DNA from: UBA10133 sp964348455
GTDB taxonomy: Bacteria > Patescibacteriota > Microgenomatia > UBA1400 > MFAQ01
Length of the DNA: 40,096 bases
Reading direction: 5' to 3'
Assembly (NCBI GenBank): GCA_964348455.1
Contig: CAYGCQ010000010.1
Location: 1-40,096 of the forward strand
Part shown: positions 39,795-40,096 of the stretch, one piece after another
Position numbering within the stretch: position 1 is the stretch's first letter
Layout: each line of letters begins with the position of its first letter
Position numbers and translations under genes: made by a program
Notes under the pieces: model-generated
The model's input: only the letters and a program-made list of their open reading frames with translations
The model's database searches: none
What the model was told of the DNA's origin: nothing

Positions 39795-39922
39795 TGCCGG
39801 ATCGTCTAATGGTAAGAGCTTGCTCGTCTTCTCTTCAATAACAAGTGTTATTGAAGTATCCAGACTGCGCTTCCTCTTATTTCCGCTCATAACTGCGTTA
39901 TGATGCTTGGAAATAGGACGTC
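39795..39922 (+). pseudogene. tRNA-Gln 5' fragment interrupted by the structured element
   Basis: TGCCGGATCGTCTAATGGTA (39795-39814) equals the first 20 bases of the intact tRNA-Gln at 39944. The element follows. Then TAGGACGTC (39914-39922) matches tRNA bases 19-27, after which the sequence diverges. The insertion therefore sits in the D-loop of a truncated tRNA copy and duplicates TA. Confidence 0.7.
39815..39913 (+). mobile_element. Structured TA-flanked element, copy 3
   Basis: The 99-bp unit begins AGAGCTTGCTCGTC and ends GCTTGGAAA, with TA at 39813-39814 and 39914-39915. Stems: CTTCAATAAC (39833-39842) with GTTATTGAAG (39847-39856), loop AAGT; TATTTCC (39878-39884) with GGAAATA (39909-39915); and inside it TCATAAC (39887-39893) with GTTATGA (39897-39903), loop TGC. 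Compared with copy 1, the stem bases change on both sides so pairing is kept. Confidence 0.8.
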
Positions 39923-39943
39923 CGTCGTCAAATTTAAAATTAT

Positions 39944-40015
39944 TGCCGGATCGTCTAATGGTAGGACGTCGCCCTCTGGAGGCGAATATTCTAGGTTCGA
40001 GTCCTAGTCCGGCAA
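39944..40015 (+). tRNA. tRNA-Gln (anticodon CTG)
   Basis: A full cloverleaf folds. The acceptor stem TGCCGGA/TCCGGCA is complete, including a U1-A72 pair typical of tRNA-Gln. The D stem is GTCT/GGAC with loop AATGGTA. The anticodon stem is TCGCC/GGCGA with loop CTCTGGA and anticodon CTG (39976-39978). The variable loop is ATATT and the T stem CTAGG/CCTAG with loop TTCGAGT. The discriminator is A40015. CCA is not encoded. Confidence 0.93.
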
Positions 40016-40096
40016 CAGAAAGGGATCCCCCGCCCGTTTTCGTGGTAGTCGCCCGCGCGCCCGCCCACGCGCGGAGCGATGCGAAGGGCTTTTCCC
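40016..40096. other. GC-rich tail unlike the rest of the window
   Basis: After the tRNA, 55 of the last 76 bases are G or C, in an otherwise AT-rich window. No ORF, repeat or hairpin of the kinds seen elsewhere is recognisable. It may be foreign sequence joined at a contig end. Confidence 0.6.

Noticed and set aside
1..40096. Alternative genetic code (TGA as Gly or Trp), known in some Patescibacteria
   Set aside because: Clear genes end at TGA (for example 8390-8392 and 26633-26635) and no gene needs TGA read through.

Overview
The window looks like a contig or scaffold piece from an ultra-small-genome bacterium of the Candidate Phyla Radiation (Patescibacteria), most likely Microgenomates-like. 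This is an inference from small tightly packed AT-rich genes, a short prolyl-tRNA synthetase, DUF5652 and DUF2177 membrane proteins, an ATP-cone/Mrr nuclease, many surface proteins of no known family, and the absence of biosynthetic pathways. The standard code applies, because TGA serves as an ordinary stop in several clear genes. Two 100-N gaps sit inside tandem repeats.

Layout. 1-1189: a complete IS3-family insertion sequence, whose left inverted repeat is exactly the window edge. 1257-5585: a CPBP protease, then two related composite repeats (A 1935-2370, B 3152-3769) flanking a kinase-like orphan, then a broken ORF and an FHA-domain protein. 5749-7242: an ECF sigma factor, a membrane partner and a small secreted protein. 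7367-7585: a decayed adenosine deaminase N-terminus. 7634-11467: HD hydrolase, UppP, DUF2177, DUF1295, an M50-like protease and DUF5652. 11504-13487: an ABC exporter behind a promoter, a 25-codon leader ORF and an intrinsic-terminator hairpin, which together look like an attenuator. 13527-15616: Pmp3/YqaE, a LigD phosphoesterase-polymerase without a ligase domain, and an orphan. 15673-18128: three surface genes ending in a MopE-like metal-binding secreted protein. 18209-19881: a two-component system. 20038-26635: an RNA methyltransferase, orphans, a nuclease, proS and lgt. 27018-35021: Lon, small membrane proteins, a site-2 protease, VIT1-like and Ca2+ ATPase transporters, and RarA. 35111-39739: two methyltransferases, a NAD-salvage pair (nadR-like and pnuC), a YkgJ protein, a degenerate Nudix protein and an orphan. 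39944-40015: tRNA-Gln(CTG), followed by a GC-rich tail that does not match the rest.

The most notable pattern is a roughly 100-bp structured dispersed element present three times (3608-3709, 19941-20036, 39815-39913). Each copy is bounded by TA on both sides. Its stems carry compensatory base changes between copies. One copy interrupts composite repeat B where repeat A keeps an empty site, one supplies the -10 box of the RNA methyltransferase gene, and one interrupts a tRNA-Gln fragment. A second global pattern is a TATAAT-like box ending 5-8 nt before the start codon of about 20 genes, which predicts mostly leaderless mRNAs. A minority of genes instead have strong Shine-Dalgarno leaders and intrinsic terminators.

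The intergenic spaces are filled with families of short palindromes that end in AATGAC. Some form tandem arrays (periods 92 and about 96), and one supplies the C-terminus of Lgt.
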